A stretch of DNA of 64,000 bases, taken from assembly GCA_005656395.1 (NCBI GenBank), contig SRSI01000051.1, positions 1 through 64,000 of the forward strand, in the 5' to 3' direction. The position numbers and the translations under genes were made by a program. The notes beneath the pieces are model-generated. The model did no database searches and was not told where the DNA came from. It saw only the letters and a list, made by a program, of their open reading frames with translations. Origin of the DNA: Strongyloides papillosus. Its lineage: Eukaryota; Nematoda; Chromadorea; Rhabditida; Strongyloididae. Positions 21,529-33,272 of the stretch are shown here, in pieces (position 1 is the first letter of the stretch; the number at the start of each line of letters is the position of its first letter).

Positions 21529-21554
21529 TGGTTATGTATAATTTTATATTAAAA

Positions 21555-21863
21555 AACAACCATACAATTTAAAAAATGTATAGTAAATGTCGTTAAGAAA
21601 TGTCTATACATTTTCTATAAAATGTATGGCAAATAATAAAGAAAAGTATATATGTCGTTTTGACTGTATGTACATTATTTTTTATAAAATCATACATTTT
21701 ACAAAAAATTTATGGCATTTCTTAAAAAATTGATACGTATTTTGTATATATAATGTGGGCCTAATTAATAATAAGATAATTGGTAGTCGAAATAATAGAA
21801 TTCTGCACTATGACCCATGATTGCACAATTTCTGTCAAAACGACAGTTTTAAATTTGGAATGT
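21555..21863. other. Junction between P1 and P2
   Basis: About 310 bp between two giant inverted repeats. It contains several diverged copies of a motif around TGTATAG/ACATTT with intervening ATGTCGT. No gene recognised. P1 may extend into it, but its partner would lie outside the window. Confidence 0.4.
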
Positions 21864-21915
21864 ATGCATATATTTTACAAAACATTTTTCATCGCAGACA
21901 AACTAGCACTGTTGT

Positions 21916-24900
21916 TTTAATGACTATTAATGGGAGACATTTTTATTAAATAATCTAAGATATAAATAGAAATATTACATATATAAATTTAAATATAATT
22001 TATAAATATTTATATTTTATCACCACATTCCCCCTTCTAAACCTTGTATGATCCAACTTTGCTTTTAACTGATCTATCCGGTAACATTCTTTTCTCACTT
22101 GTAGTAGAACCAATACTTTTACTAAATATCTTTTTTGTACCAACATTTTGCTTTAATTGTGATGTGTGCACTAACTTATTTTTAACTGTAGGAGTCTGGA
22201 CATAATATAAATTTGATCCAGCTATTCCATTAACTTTACCATGCTCCCAATTTTTTTCAGATTTATAATCTTTTACGTATACTTCTTCTCCTTCCTTAAA
22301 TTTTTCTTTTAACTCCTTATTGATAATAGGCTTCATTGGCTCTTCTCTTAAAGCATCTAGATTTGAACGAATTCTTCTTCCAAATAATAATTCAGATGGA
22401 GATTCTTTCCCTTTCCCATGTGGAATTATGCGAAAATTAAATAAAAAACGATCCAAAGCTTCATCAAGACTCAATCCTGTCTCAACTAATTTCTTCATAG
22501 AGACTTTAAAAGTCTTAACTAACCGCTCACAATGACCATTTGACATTGGGTGAAAAACTGGTGTACGAATGTGACTAACTCTTCTCTTCTCCAAAAATGT
22601 TTCCATCTCATTACTAATGAAATTTCTACCATTATCTGATACCAACTGTACTGGATTTCCATGAAGTGAAAAAATTTGACGCAGGACTACGATAACATCT
22701 CTTGATTCTGTTCTTCCCATCTTAACAACATGTGGAAATTTTGAATAGGAATCAGTAACCAATAACCACATAAACCCAAGAAATGGTCCAGCAAAATCAA
22801 TGTGTACACGCTGCCAAGGTTTTTCAGTCTTTTGCCAAGAGTGAAGATCTTCATTAGTCTTTGTATTTCCATAAAGCTGACAACTTTCACACCCTTTTGT
22901 CATAAGTTCAATGCTTTCTGAAATTCCAGGCCAAAAACAGTAACTCCTTGCCAATAACTTAACCTTTGTCGCACCAAAATGACCATCATGTAAAAGCGTT
23001 AATACTTTCTCTCGAAGCGACTCAGGAATGACCACGCAAATATTACGAAACAATACACCATTGACAACAGATAGTTCATTTTGAAAGATTTGATATTTCT
23101 TTATCTCCTCATCCTTTATATATTGGGGAAAAGATGTCAAGACCAACTGTATAACTGCTGAAATAATACTATCTTTCTGCTGTTCTTTTTTAATTATTTC
23201 TAAATCTAATGGACAATCATCAACTATTTTTTCTATAACTTCTTCCATTTCTCTATCCTCTGGCATAACTTCGGGTGATGGCAAACGACTCAAACAATCA
23301 GCTTTAGCGAATTGTTTCGTATTAACATATTCAATATCATATTGGTAGCGTCTCAATATAATATTCCAACGGTCAACTCTTTTTATTACAGTGATAGGTA
23401 AGTTTGCCTTTTCCTGAAAAATATACGTTAACGGTTTAGAGTCAGTTTGAAGAATGAATCTCTTAAACATCAGATAATCAGAAAATTTTGTAACTCCAAA
23501 GATTATAGCAGCGGCTTCTTTATCCAATTGACTCCAATTACGTTGACTTTGGGAAAAGGTCTTACTAGCATGTCTTAACGGTCTTTCTTTATTCTTATCA
23601 TCACGCATTAACAATACAGCACCCAGACCATATTCGCTAGCATCTGTAGCTAGAACTAACAACTGAGAACCATCATAATGTGACAACATAGTAATTTCCA
23701 TCAACTCTTTTTTCAAATTCTGGAAACAATTTTCATGGACACTATCCCATCTGAACACTGTACCTTTTTTGATCAACTCATATAATGGCTTAGCTTTCAA
23801 CGTTGCATTTTTAATATAGTCAGAGTAATGCATACATTTACCAATAAAAGTATGGACTTCAGCTTGATTCTGAGGTCTCCTCATGCTTACTATACCTTGA
23901 ATCTTTTCAGGATTGTGCTTCCTCCCTTCTTTACTCAACAAATGTCCCAAAAATACCACCTGTTCTTTAAGAATCTCTAACTTTTTTGCATTCACAACAA
24001 GACCCATTTCATCAAGTTTCTGAAATACGGAATCTAAACGACGAAGTAAATCTGGTTTTGAACATCCAGCTACAATTATGTCATCAAAATAACAGCTTAC
24101 CATCTCCATGTTACCAAAACCTTCATACATATGATGCTGAAATATTGCAGGAGCCGAAGCAACACCTGGTTGTAATCGTTTAACAGCCATAAGACCTTCT
24201 GGAGTAGCTACTGTTAGAATTTCCATACTTTCCTCATCCATGTGCAATTGATTAAATGCATTCTTTAAATCTATCTTAGCAAATAGAGAACCACCAGAAA
24301 CTTTATTCATCGCCTCAACCAAACTTGGAATAGGAAATTGTTCTACCTGTAGTTGGGGGTTTACAGTTTTAGAGTAATCACCGCAGAGTCTAATAGATCC
24401 GTCCGGCTTTGGAACAGGCACCAATGGTGATGCCCATCTAGAAGTACGAACAGGTTTAAATATATTAGCTGAAATTAAACGCTGAATTTCATCTTTAATT
24501 GGTTTTCTCAGTGCAAGTGGATGATTACGAACAGGTACAAATTTTGGAACTGCATCCGGTTTAAGATATAATTTAGCACTAAGATTTGACCCATCAGATC
24601 TTTCCGTATTAAACAGTCTTGGATACTTCTCAATAAATTCTCTAACTATGAAATCTGTTGAATCATTAATCTCATCAATTGTTTCATAGAAGATTCTGTT
24701 TAGATCAAGTCTTAACGCACTTATAATATCCCTTCCTATTAGGCATTTTTCCTTAGAGAAAACACGCAATTCTATGACAGCCTTTTTTCCTTGAGCTTCA
24801 ACATTAGCAACAAAACTTCCAAGAATCTCTAAACCATTACCGTTCACATCAATCAACTCTCCTAAACCTTTAGTCTTTAACTTAGGTGAACCAATACTTG

Positions 24901-25994
24901 TCCAAATTTCTTTTGAGACAATGGATCTGTCGGCACCAGTGTCCAGTTTTCCTTTAATCTGACGACCATTTATTTTTATGACAAAACATTTTTCAATATT
25001 ACTTTTACATTCAACCATATCCATTTCTATACCAAACATAGATTGTCTTTCATCATCGTCATCTTCACAATATTCAATTTCTTTTATCTTATTTTCAAAT
25101 TTCTTTCCATTTTTCTCTTTGCATACATACTTTAGATGACCTTTTCGCTTACATTGGTTACAAATAGCGTCTTTCATACGACATCTTTCTCGTGAATGCC
25201 CATTTCTGCCACAACACTGACATCTTATACCTTTAGAACTTACATACGCTATAACATTATTTATTTTTGGATTCGCAGCTTCATATCCTCTACTAAGTTC
25301 TACCAATCTTTCTATACTAACATTTTCCTCTTTACTAGCAATTATAAACTTCTTTGCACCTTCGTCTCTCAGCCCATTGACAAAAACAGTACCAATAAAA
25401 CCATCTTTACCACCTTCCCATTTATCAAGATCACACTCTCTAGCCTTAGAACATAACCGGGAAGCAAACTGTCTAACATCTTCATCTACTTTCTGTTTCG
25501 AATTCATTAACTCTAATCTTGATACCATAGCACAACCTTTTTTTCTACCATATAAATCATTAAGAATTTCATTTAGTTTGACAAGTGACGTGTCCTTTAA
25601 TTTGACAGGTTCCAACTTGGCTTTCACTTCAGCGAAAGCTTTTGGGCCCATGTCTCTTATAAGAACAAGTCTTTGCTGAGCTTCATCTGTAATACCAGCC
25701 ATAGCTAAAGCGACATCAAGTCTTTCCAGCCAGTCTTCAATCCTCTCTTTGGCAGCATCGAATTCACCAATACCTTGAACCATTTTCCCTGTAGCCATGT
25801 TTGATAAAACAGTTCCTCCTGGCAATTCAGCTGTTCCTGTACTTGACTGCGACACCTTTGATTCTTGAGTCCCAAACGCCACTTTAATGACTATTAATGG
25901 GAGACATTTTTATTAAATAATCTAAGATATAAATAGAAATATTACATATATAAATTTAAATATAATTTATAAATATTTATATTTTATCACCACA
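21916..25994 (-). mobile_element. Gypsy (Ty3-type) retrotransposon 2, full length
   Basis: The LTRs at 21916-22027 and 25883-25994 are 112 bp and identical by eye, running TGTGGTGATA to GTCATTAAA on the minus strand. The five-base duplication GTTGT is at 21911-21915 and 25995-25999. The empty site survives in the P2 right arm at about 40703-40725 with a single GTTGT (as ACAAC). A primer-binding site, TGGCGTTTGGGACTC, begins one base after the 5' LTR. A polypurine tract (AGAAGGGGGAA) precedes the 3' LTR. It is a recent insertion that postdates the palindrome. Confidence 0.96.
22037..25882 (-). CDS. Gag-Pol polyprotein of Gypsy 2
   Basis: One frame of 1281 codons. Two CCHC knuckles (CQCCGRNGHSRERC and CNQCKRKGHLKYVC, about 223-255) are followed by a protease (DTGAD about 313), a reverse transcriptase (YFDD about 595), RNase H (ATDASEYGLGA about 744), and an integrase with an H2C2 finger (HDGHFGATK about 965). 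The order is Ty3/Gypsy. The open frame begins at a GTG inside the primer-binding site. The first in-frame ATG is at 25798 (codon 29), which is the likelier start in a eukaryote. No internal stop was seen. Confidence 0.93.
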   Translation of the reverse strand: MAFGTQESKVSQSSTGTAELPGGTVLSNMATGKMVQGIGEFDAAKERIEDWLERLDVALAMAGITDEAQQRLVLIRDMGPKAFAEVKAKLEPVKLKDTSLVKLNEILNDLYGRKKGCAMVSRLELMNSKQKVDEDVRQFASRLCSKARECDLDKWEGGKDGFIGTVFVNGLRDEGAKKFIIASKEENVSIERLVELSRGYEAANPKINNVIAYVSSKGIRCQCCGRNGHSRERCRMKDAICNQCKRKGHLKYVCKEKNGKKFENKIKEIEYCEDDDDERQSMFGIEMDMVECKSNIEKCFVIKINGRQIKGKLDTGADRSIVSKEIWTSIGSPKLKTKGLGELIDVNGNGLEILGSFVANVEAQGKKAVIELRVFSKEKCLIGRDIISALRLDLNRIFYETIDEINDSTDFIVREFIEKYPRLFNTERSDGSNLSAKLYLKPDAVPKFVPVRNHPLALRKPIKDEIQRLISANIFKPVRTSRWASPLVPVPKPDGSIRLCGDYSKTVNPQLQVEQFPIPSLVEAMNKVSGGSLFAKIDLKNAFNQLHMDEESMEILTVATPEGLMAVKRLQPGVASAPAIFQHHMYEGFGNMEMVSCYFDDIIVAGCSKPDLLRRLDSVFQKLDEMGLVVNAKKLEILKEQVVFLGHLLSKEGRKHNPEKIQGIVSMRRPQNQAEVHTFIGKCMHYSDYIKNATLKAKPLYELIKKGTVFRWDSVHENCFQNLKKELMEITMLSHYDGSQLLVLATDASEYGLGAVLLMRDDKNKERPLRHASKTFSQSQRNWSQLDKEAAAIIFGVTKFSDYLMFKRFILQTDSKPLTYIFQEKANLPITVIKRVDRWNIILRRYQYDIEYVNTKQFAKADCLSRLPSPEVMPEDREMEEVIEKIVDDCPLDLEIIKKEQQKDSIISAVIQLVLTSFPQYIKDEEIKKYQIFQNELSVVNGVLFRNICVVIPESLREKVLTLLHDGHFGATKVKLLARSYCFWPGISESIELMTKGCESCQLYGNTKTNEDLHSWQKTEKPWQRVHIDFAGPFLGFMWLLVTDSYSKFPHVVKMGRTESRDVIVVLRQIFSLHGNPVQLVSDNGRNFISNEMETFLEKRRVSHIRTPVFHPMSNGHCERLVKTFKVSMKKLVETGLSLDEALDRFLFNFRIIPHGKGKESPSELLFGRRIRSNLDALREEPMKPIINKELKEKFKEGEEVYVKDYKSEKNWEHGKVNGIAGSNLYYVQTPTVKNKLVHTSQLKQNVGTKKIFSKSIGSTTSEKRMLPDRSVKSKVGSYKV

Positions 25995-26576
25995 GTTGTA
26001 ATATAATATATACATTTGAAATAACGTGTGGTATTTTTTTTATGCGGATTGAAATAACACGTAGTGCTATATAATGTAGGCATAACTTCATTATACGAAT
26101 TTAGAAATATATATTACATTTCACTCCCACCCTCCCGAAGCTCCTGAGATCAATAAAAATTTTCAAAATGGACAAAAAATTAGCGACATATGCTAAAAAG
26201 ACACGAAAAGAACGAAAGAAACTTTCGCTATAAGAACAATTTTTGTAGATGTACATATCTTAAAACACTGTTGTAATGTAAAATATACATTTATAAATTC
26301 GTATATTAAAGGTATGTCTTCATTTAATAATACTACGTTCTATTTTAATCGTATAACAAAGCAAAAAATATTATTTTAAAACTTTATTTTAATAAACTTA
26401 TAACAATGTTTAGTAATATTATATCATTTTTTTTTAAAGACATTTTGTCAAACTGTCAATTTCTTTTATCATTTTATATTCTATTTTAATGAAAAAATAA
26501 TTTTGTTCAATATATTGCACTTTTCTAAACAACTCTAACATACTGTAAAATTATTTAGATAAGTGCTTTAATCGAC

Positions 26577-26894
26577 TTAACCCATTGTCATTACAGTTAT
26601 AAGTCTTGAACTAATAGCTACTTCAAGATTACTTAACTGTGTTTGTAAAGCATTAACACTGTTTTGAAGATTCATTATTTGTTGTCTTCTTTGTCTTCTT
26701 CGTCGTCGTATAATCCTTTGCCTTCGCCTAGCTTGTCTTTTTTCAATATTATTGACATCATCATTTAAAACAATCGGTAAAATATTAGCACTTTCTTTAT
26801 TGTTATAAGTTAAATCTCCTTTGATTACAAAAGATTCAGTTATGAATAGATTAGTTAACAAGATAAATACAATAGTAAAAGTAGTACTTTTCAT
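26577..26894 (-). CDS. Small secreted arginine-rich protein, copy 1 (P2 left arm)
   Basis: 105 residues from ATG 26894. The N-terminus is a good signal peptide (KSTT then a hydrophobic stretch ending TES about 21). A short acidic/polar segment follows, then Lys-Arg at 52-53, then an arginine-rich block to about 70 with roughly two-thirds Arg, then a leucine/isoleucine-spaced helix to about 100. An earlier in-frame GTG codon exists, but the TATA box 44 nt upstream favours this ATG. It resembles a precursor cleaved at a dibasic site. Cationic antimicrobial, nucleic-acid-binding or effector roles are all guesses. I do not know a named family. Confidence 0.65.
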   Translation of the reverse strand: MKSTTFTIVFILLTNLFITESFVIKGDLTYNNKESANILPIVLNDDVNNIEKRQARRRQRIIRRRRRQRRQQIMNLQNSVNALQTQLSNLEVAISSRLITVMTMG

Positions 26895-26930
26895 TGTAAA
26901 ATCAGAACGCACGAATATAAAATTTTTATC

Positions 26931-26938
26931 TTTTTATA
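26931..26938 (-). promoter_or_regulatory. TATA box of arginine-rich copy 1
   Basis: TATAAAAA on the minus strand, 44 nt upstream of the ATG. The spacing is the same in all three copies and implies a very short 5' leader. Confidence 0.55.
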
Positions 26939-27312
26939 CCTTTTGATTATTTATTCTTATCAAAAATTAAATTAATGTATTTAAATATGAAAATAAATTT
27001 TTTAGTTATTTAAATAAATTCGTATTATTTGAGATAGTTTTAAAAATATTTTTATTAATAAAAATTTTTTAATGAGATAAATTTAAATAAATATTTTGAT
27101 TCATGATTTTTACTTTTTTAATTTTGATATAATAAAAAAATATTGTTGAAAGTGAACAAACAAAATGTATCTATTTTTCTTACTATTTTTTTATGCAAAA
27201 GCATTTGGTTCTGACTAACTATATGTTCTTTTATAATACATAAAATTAATAATTTAAAATCATACCTTTGTATTATTTTAATGATAATTAAATATTGTAT
27301 AAATAAATAACT

Positions 27313-30310
27313 GGACTCTCACGTTTGCATATGCGACGATAGCCGCTTTAGCAATATTTTGTCATCATTTTTTAATATTTTATTAAAATACCACTAATTA
27401 TTGGCACTATACTGTAAGTTTCCGGTTCTACCTGAGGATGGTAACCGGAGAACCTATTAGCAAAGTCAGAATTAACTTCAACTTCAAAAATGTTCAAACT
27501 ATGAGGCTTAATTCCGATCTAAAAGCACTAACGGACGAAATAACAAATACAAATATGATGATTTTGGGTATTTGTGAAACGAAGCGCAATAAGGAAGAGA
27601 CGTTTGTATTGGATGACTTATACCATTGCTATATGGGTAAAGCTGACAAACGAATAGGAGGAATGGGATTCATAATAAGAAAAGAATTTGCAAAATATAT
27701 AAAATTTGTTGAATTTCAAGAAGCAAGATTGGGAAAAATCTTATTTAAAATAGGAAGAAAAACAATTCTTTATACAATTGGTTATGCACCAACAAGTCAA
27801 TATACATTGGATGAAAGAGAATCATTCTTTGACAAATTGTTGCAATTTACAAAAACTCCCGCGGACTTCAAAATTGTAGCAGGAGATCTTAACTGTAAAT
27901 TACAAGGAATTGACAAAACAAAATATGGAAGCAAATACTATGAGTTAAAATACGAAGATAAAAGCGAAAATGATTTAGTTAACAAATTTTCGGCAATTAG
28001 TGGCTTCAACATAGTAAATACAAAATTTGTTGAACGAAGAAATAGAAGATGGACATGGTGTTCTCCAAATAAGAAAACATTCCAAGAAATCGACTATTTT
28101 CTAGTTTCAAATTTAAAGCATGTCATTAATTTTAACGTACTAAACTGGAAAGTTTTTAATGTTAGATCAGATCATAGATGTATAGAAATAGGTGTCCTGG
28201 TAGAAAATATAAGGAACAAGTTTAAGAAAAAGAAACCATGCAACGTACATATCTTAAAAGGAGGGTATGATTCAGATCACTCATTCCTTGATTTCAATTC
28301 AAAAACAAGTATTGAAACAGACTATGAAAATGTATGTAAATGGTTATCAAAAAACTTTAAAAAAAATGTTTATATTGACAAGATCTTAAAAAACACAGAA
28401 ACTATTAGAAGAAAGAAGAGCATTAAAAAACAATCTAATTAATACAGCAATAATAAACAAAGCTCTGAGATTAAGTATAGACAAAGATCTTGATCTCTAC
28501 AAACTCCAGAAATTGACTGTTCTTAAAAATTGTAGTAGAAAAAGATTATTGAAAAGTGGACTGTTCAAAAAAAATGGAATTAGTATAGATAACGATACTA
28601 TAAAACAATTCTATACTAGTTTATACGCTAAGAAATTAAATTTAAGAAGAACAGTAAGAAATACGAATGAACTACAACCTATATTAAAAGAGGAAATGTA
28701 TAAAGTACTGAATAAAATGAAAAAATTTAAGGCAGCAGGAAGAAACAATATAAAAACTGAACAATTAATTGAAACAACACATGATAAAAGACCAACTGAA
28801 TACAAGACTAGAATATTATAGAAGTAAAAATGAATTCCCGTCAGTTTTCAAACACAGTCAAATGATGTTGCTTTATAAAAGTGGTGATCAAAATGATATA
28901 AAGAATTTTAGACCAATAAGCCTACTACCAAATTTAATGAAAATTTTTACTGGAGTAATACACGGTAGAATAAAAAACTTAGAAAAAAATAATTTGCAAT
29001 GTGGATTTAAAGAGGGGAGGTCAAAAACTGAACAAATAGCTTGTTTAAGAATGATAATTGAAAATCATGTTGAATATAACAGACCACTGCTTTTGATATA
29101 TGTTGATTTTCTAAAAGCTTTTGATTTACTTCATAGAGATGTTATATGACAAGAATTAAGAGATTTGCAAGTAGAAGAGAAAATAGTAAACAATCTAGAA
29201 AACCTCTATGAAAATTCAAAAATTTTTGTAAAAACGACAATCGGGGAGGAATTTTCTATTAGTTCTGAAGCAGGTGTTAAACAAGGTGATGCTCTATCTC
29301 CTACGTTATTTTGTATAGCTTTAAACAGAGCCTTAAGAAAGGCAAACTTAGAACGATTTGGTGAAAGATATGGAAATACATGTATCCCCTATCTAGGATT
29401 TGCAGAAGATCTTGTATTGATAGCTCCAAGTATACATAAAGCACAAAAAATGCTTGAAGAACTAACATACCAAACCTCTCAGTTAGGTATGAAAATAAAC
29501 CAAAAGAAAACACAATTTATGGCTAGAATTGTAAAAAGAAAATGGGTAAAAGGAAGAGGTGGTAAAAGAGTCAAAAAACTGGAATTTACTGAAGATCCAG
29601 TTATAAAATTAAATGGAGAGATGTTAGAAAAAGTTGAAATATATAGATATTTAGGTCAGATAGTTTCTATTAAGCTAAAAGATTATAATAGTAATGAATT
29701 GAGAGAAAGAATAAAAAAAGCTTACAAAGCATATTTTGCTAATAGAAGATTATTTCAAGATAGAACTATTGACATTAAATATAAAGGAAAGATATACCTC
29801 TCCCATATCCGCCCTATTTTAACATATGGATGTCAAAGTTGGAGTTTCTGTTTATCCAACTATAAGAAACTTTTGGTTGAAGAAAATAAATTGCTAAGAT
29901 ATATTTTGAAATGTAGTGGTCTACAATGCAAAGATAAAGATGGTAAACCAATATCCTTAAAAAATGAAAAGAAAAAGTTAATGTTTGGTATAAATCAAAA
30001 TATTGCTGATTTTACAATATCATTGAAAAGCAAATTTATTGGACATTGGCTAAGAAGAAATAAGGTTGACTATGAATCATGGCCGATGGAATATCCTATA
30101 TACTCTTTATTAAACTGGAAAAAAGTTGGAAAAAGAGAAAGAGGAAGACCAAATACAAAATACTTAGATCTTTTTCGTATGGTTAGTAATTTTAGATTAG
30201 ATAAATTGCTCTAGATCGACAAAAATGGAGAAAATTAACTCTGGATCTCATAAGAAATTTAAATATTGAATAAATTTTCCTATTGATATAAGGTTATAAA
30301 TAAAATAAAA
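27313..30310 (+). mobile_element. RTE-like LINE 2, broken
   Basis: Inserted in the P2 left arm. The 14-bp ATAAATAAATAACT occurs at 27299-27312 and 30311-30324. The right arm has the sequence once (reverse complement near 34774-34787), proving the insertion and its age relative to the palindrome. The 3' end is A-rich. About 3.0 kb, probably close to full length. Confidence 0.92.
27438..30214 (+). pseudogene. LINE 2 endonuclease / reverse transcriptase, broken
   Basis: From ATG 27438 an APE-type endonuclease reads to about 28440 (ICETK, GYAPTSQ, GDLNC, SDHRCIE). The frame then breaks between 28440 and 28513 and again near 28770-28820. The reverse transcriptase reads LLLIYVDFLKAFD near 29090, meets an in-frame TGA at 29147-29149 where a Trp codon would be expected, and continues with GVKQGDALSPTLF near 29275 and FAED near 29399 in place of FADD. 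The C-terminal GRPNTKYLDLFR resembles LINE 1. Several lesions make it inactive. Confidence 0.88.
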
Positions 30311-31825
30311 ATAAATAAATAACTCAATAACATAACTATAAAGAAATTCTTACAGTTGGATACACACTATCAAAAATCCTTCTTTAACTTCTCAAAGACT
30401 AAAATGCGGCAAAACAGGTATGTAAATTAAAAAGAAAAGATGACAAAGACATTATTTCACAGTAATACAAAACAATGCGTCATTTTTCTAATTTCTAGGT
30501 TTTTTAGAAAGTACACCTTATATTCATCGTCTGAACTTTTAGGGAATATGTATAAATAAAAAGAAGGCATTGTAAATAACAGTAAAAGTTTATAATAATT
30601 TTGTTGTATTGTTTATGCTCATAGGGGATATACTCCACTCTCAATTTATTAATACTACATTTTAATTTTATAATAAAGTTATTATTAATAGCTAAATATT
30701 TCATTGATACATATAATAAATTTGTCAAACTAAGTTCATTTCATCAGAAAAAAAAGAATCATTTTTCATTTAATACATATTAATTTCATTAATTATACTG
30801 ATATTAATTTCAAAAATTAAAGTTTAATTTTTCTTCTCATATTTGAAGATAATAATAACATTAAACTAACTGTTGTTGAAAAATAAATAACTTTTAAAAA
30901 CCAAAAAACGATATGATGATCGGAATTTCTACAAAAAAATTTTATTTTAAAAATATGAATAATCTTCTAGTAAATTTTTACTTTTTTTAAGAATAATTAG
31001 ATCATTTGTTATTTTTTTCTAATTGTTTCCAGCGAATCTTTTGTTTGATTTTTTATCCGCTTATACTAAGGAACTTATAAAAAATATTCGAGTAAAATAT
31101 TATCGATTTTCTTGTTTTATTATTATATACATTTTTTTTCTCCTTGCTTAAACAAATTTTTTGTCATCATTAATGTATTAGACATGATAGTTATATTGTA
31201 TGTCGTCAAATTTGAATACATTAAACAAAAACATTCAAGTAAATTTTAAATTTATTATTTCATGCCTTTCTTATTTTTATTAATTTTACTAACTTGTGAT
31301 CTGTATTAATTATTGTAGAACTGTGTATTTGTTATTGCAACCACAAGGAAAGTTAATTATTGCCTTATAATATACTTAATCATGTCTTAGTTCTTTTATA
31401 ATGTTGCATATTAAAAAAATTCTCTTTGCTTTAATTTTTGTTTTAGTAAATACTAAGGAGAGTCGCAAAAAATTATAAAAATTTTACTTTTTATAATAAT
31501 TTGAAAGTAGACAAAAATATAGAGATAATAAATTAAATGTTCTTCTACCCAACATTTGCATTCTACACTTTCTACAAAATCAAAAAATATACCGATGTGT
31601 GGAATGTTAACGATTTTATCATTCCTCATTTTGTTAATTGAACAACAAATTTTTTATTTTAACGAACATGCCACCCACGTGTAATTTAAGTTAATATAAT
31701 AAATAAAGTTATTTTACACCAAAATCACCTAGTTTTTGATATTAACCATTATATCTACCATGAAAAAAGGTATTATATTATTGCAGATGTATTTAACTAT
31801 TTCAAAACCGTAGTTTATATGTATA

Positions 31826-33272
31826 CAGGGTGTCCCATAATTGACTTCCCACCTGCGAGAGCTTATAACTTTTTTCTACGAAGAGATAAAAACGTGAAAT
31901 TTTGCAGATTAGTAGAGCTAAGAGACAATATTTTTTATTTTTTTTATTTTAAAAAAATTATGGTCCTATGAGGACTTATGGCCAATTTAAAAAAATGTGC
32001 TTTTTCCGCTGTTATGATTACGTAAACTTTTTTATATGAAGAGATATTGAGATGATTTTATTACGGATCGAAAGCTCAACTTCTTTTGTACTAGAATCTT
32101 CAGTATCATAAGTATTGATCTTCATTAACATTGTTTTATTTTTAATTAAAACAAAAAATCACGATTTTTGCTGAAATTTCGTAGTTTTTTCAAAATTAAA
32201 GCTCACTGAAAAGATTCTCATAAAAGCTTTATCATTATTCTGATAGAGTAAACGATGCTTTATCTAACGGTAATAATTCTGCTTCCTAGTAATAAGTTTT
32301 AAGAAAGTTATGACAATCCAAAAATAGTCTACTTTCTCCAATTTCCTTAGTATTTAGAAGAAATATGTTATTTTTTTTGGTTTTTCAACATTTATAATGC
32401 TTTTTTAATGAAGTAATTGAAATATTATCCTATTTCGTATTGTTATTTGTTCATATTTTAAACATAAACTTTTTAAGAACAAGGCCGAATATACGATATT
32501 TTTGAAAGATGCATAAAAATGCTCTTTTAGGGCAATTATTGCGTAAAATGTTATAAAACGCAGATAAATTGTAATAAATGTTAAGAAAAATGATTTTTAA
32601 AGAAATTTAAGTGATAAAAATTACTGGAATTTTTTTGGCCAAATATGGACAAATGAGCAATATACTGTAAATAAGCATACTTTATTGATGCTAATAATAC
32701 TATTAGGTATAAAATACTTTGGAAAAAATAGTGTTTGTAACTTAATTTTTTACAAAAAGTACGAAATTTGTGGTCTTTGGTAAATTATAACTTTCGTCAA
32801 TCTTATTTGATTTTTATGATACTATACCCATTCGATAGAGCATCGTTTACTCTGTCAGAATAATGATAAAGCTTTTGCGAAAATTTTATCAATGAGATTT
32901 AATTTTGAAAAACTACGAAATTTTGGCAAAAATCGTGGTTTTTTTGTTTTAATTTAAAATTAAACAATGTTAGTAAAGTTTAATATTTACGATATTAAGG
33001 ATTCTAGTACAAAAGAAGTTGAGCTTTCAACTTGTAAAAAGAATCATCTCAATATCTCTTCATATAAAAAAGTTACGTACTCATAAAGGTGAAAAAAATA
33101 CATTTTTTTAAATTGGCCATAAGTCCTCATAGGACCATAATTTTTTTAAAATAAAAAAAATAAAAAATATTGTCTCTTAGCTCTACTAATCTGCAAAATT
33201 TCACGTTTTTATCTCTTCGTAGAAAAAAGTTATAAGCTCTCGCAGGTGGGAAGTCAATTATGGGACACCCTG
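31826..33272. mobile_element. Fold-back element A at the centre of P2
   Basis: 1447 bp with ends CAGGGTGTCCCATAATTGAC in inverted orientation, flanked by TA (31824-31825 and 33273-33274). Nearly the whole length is inverted repeat. The outer ~170 bp on each side are identical; the inner parts are clearly more diverged. It carries the family's internal palindromic motif at 32242-32264 and 32834-32856, 416 bp from each end. No coding sequence was seen. Confidence 0.85.

Larger units (their letters stand above)
19277..21554. repeat. Inverted repeat P1, right arm
   Basis: Reverse complement of 1-2146 plus 7614-7750, nearly identical by eye apart from point changes and short indels. It lacks the MITE, giving that element's empty site near 19404. 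It contains the better-preserved transposase-like gene. Bases 20843-21372 and 19277-19676 hold nothing else recognised. Confidence 0.93.
21864..31996. repeat. Inverted repeat P2, left arm
   Basis: Matches the reverse complement of 33100-40757 almost exactly, once a Gypsy element (21916-25994) and a LINE (27313-30310) are removed. Homology starts at about 21864 (TATGCATATATTTTAC) and runs to 31996, about 170 bp inside the central fold-back element. Beyond that the two halves are much more diverged. Bases 25995-26576, 26940-27312 and 30311-31825 contain only arm sequence, without a recognised gene except the arginine-rich protein. Confidence 0.95.

Noticed and set aside
30504..30728. Identical 74-codon frames at 30504-30728 and 34370-34594
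   Set aside because: They are mirror copies in the P2 arms. The first codon is TTG, not ATG, and the composition is like the AT-rich surroundings, so identity reflects the palindrome rather than coding constraint.
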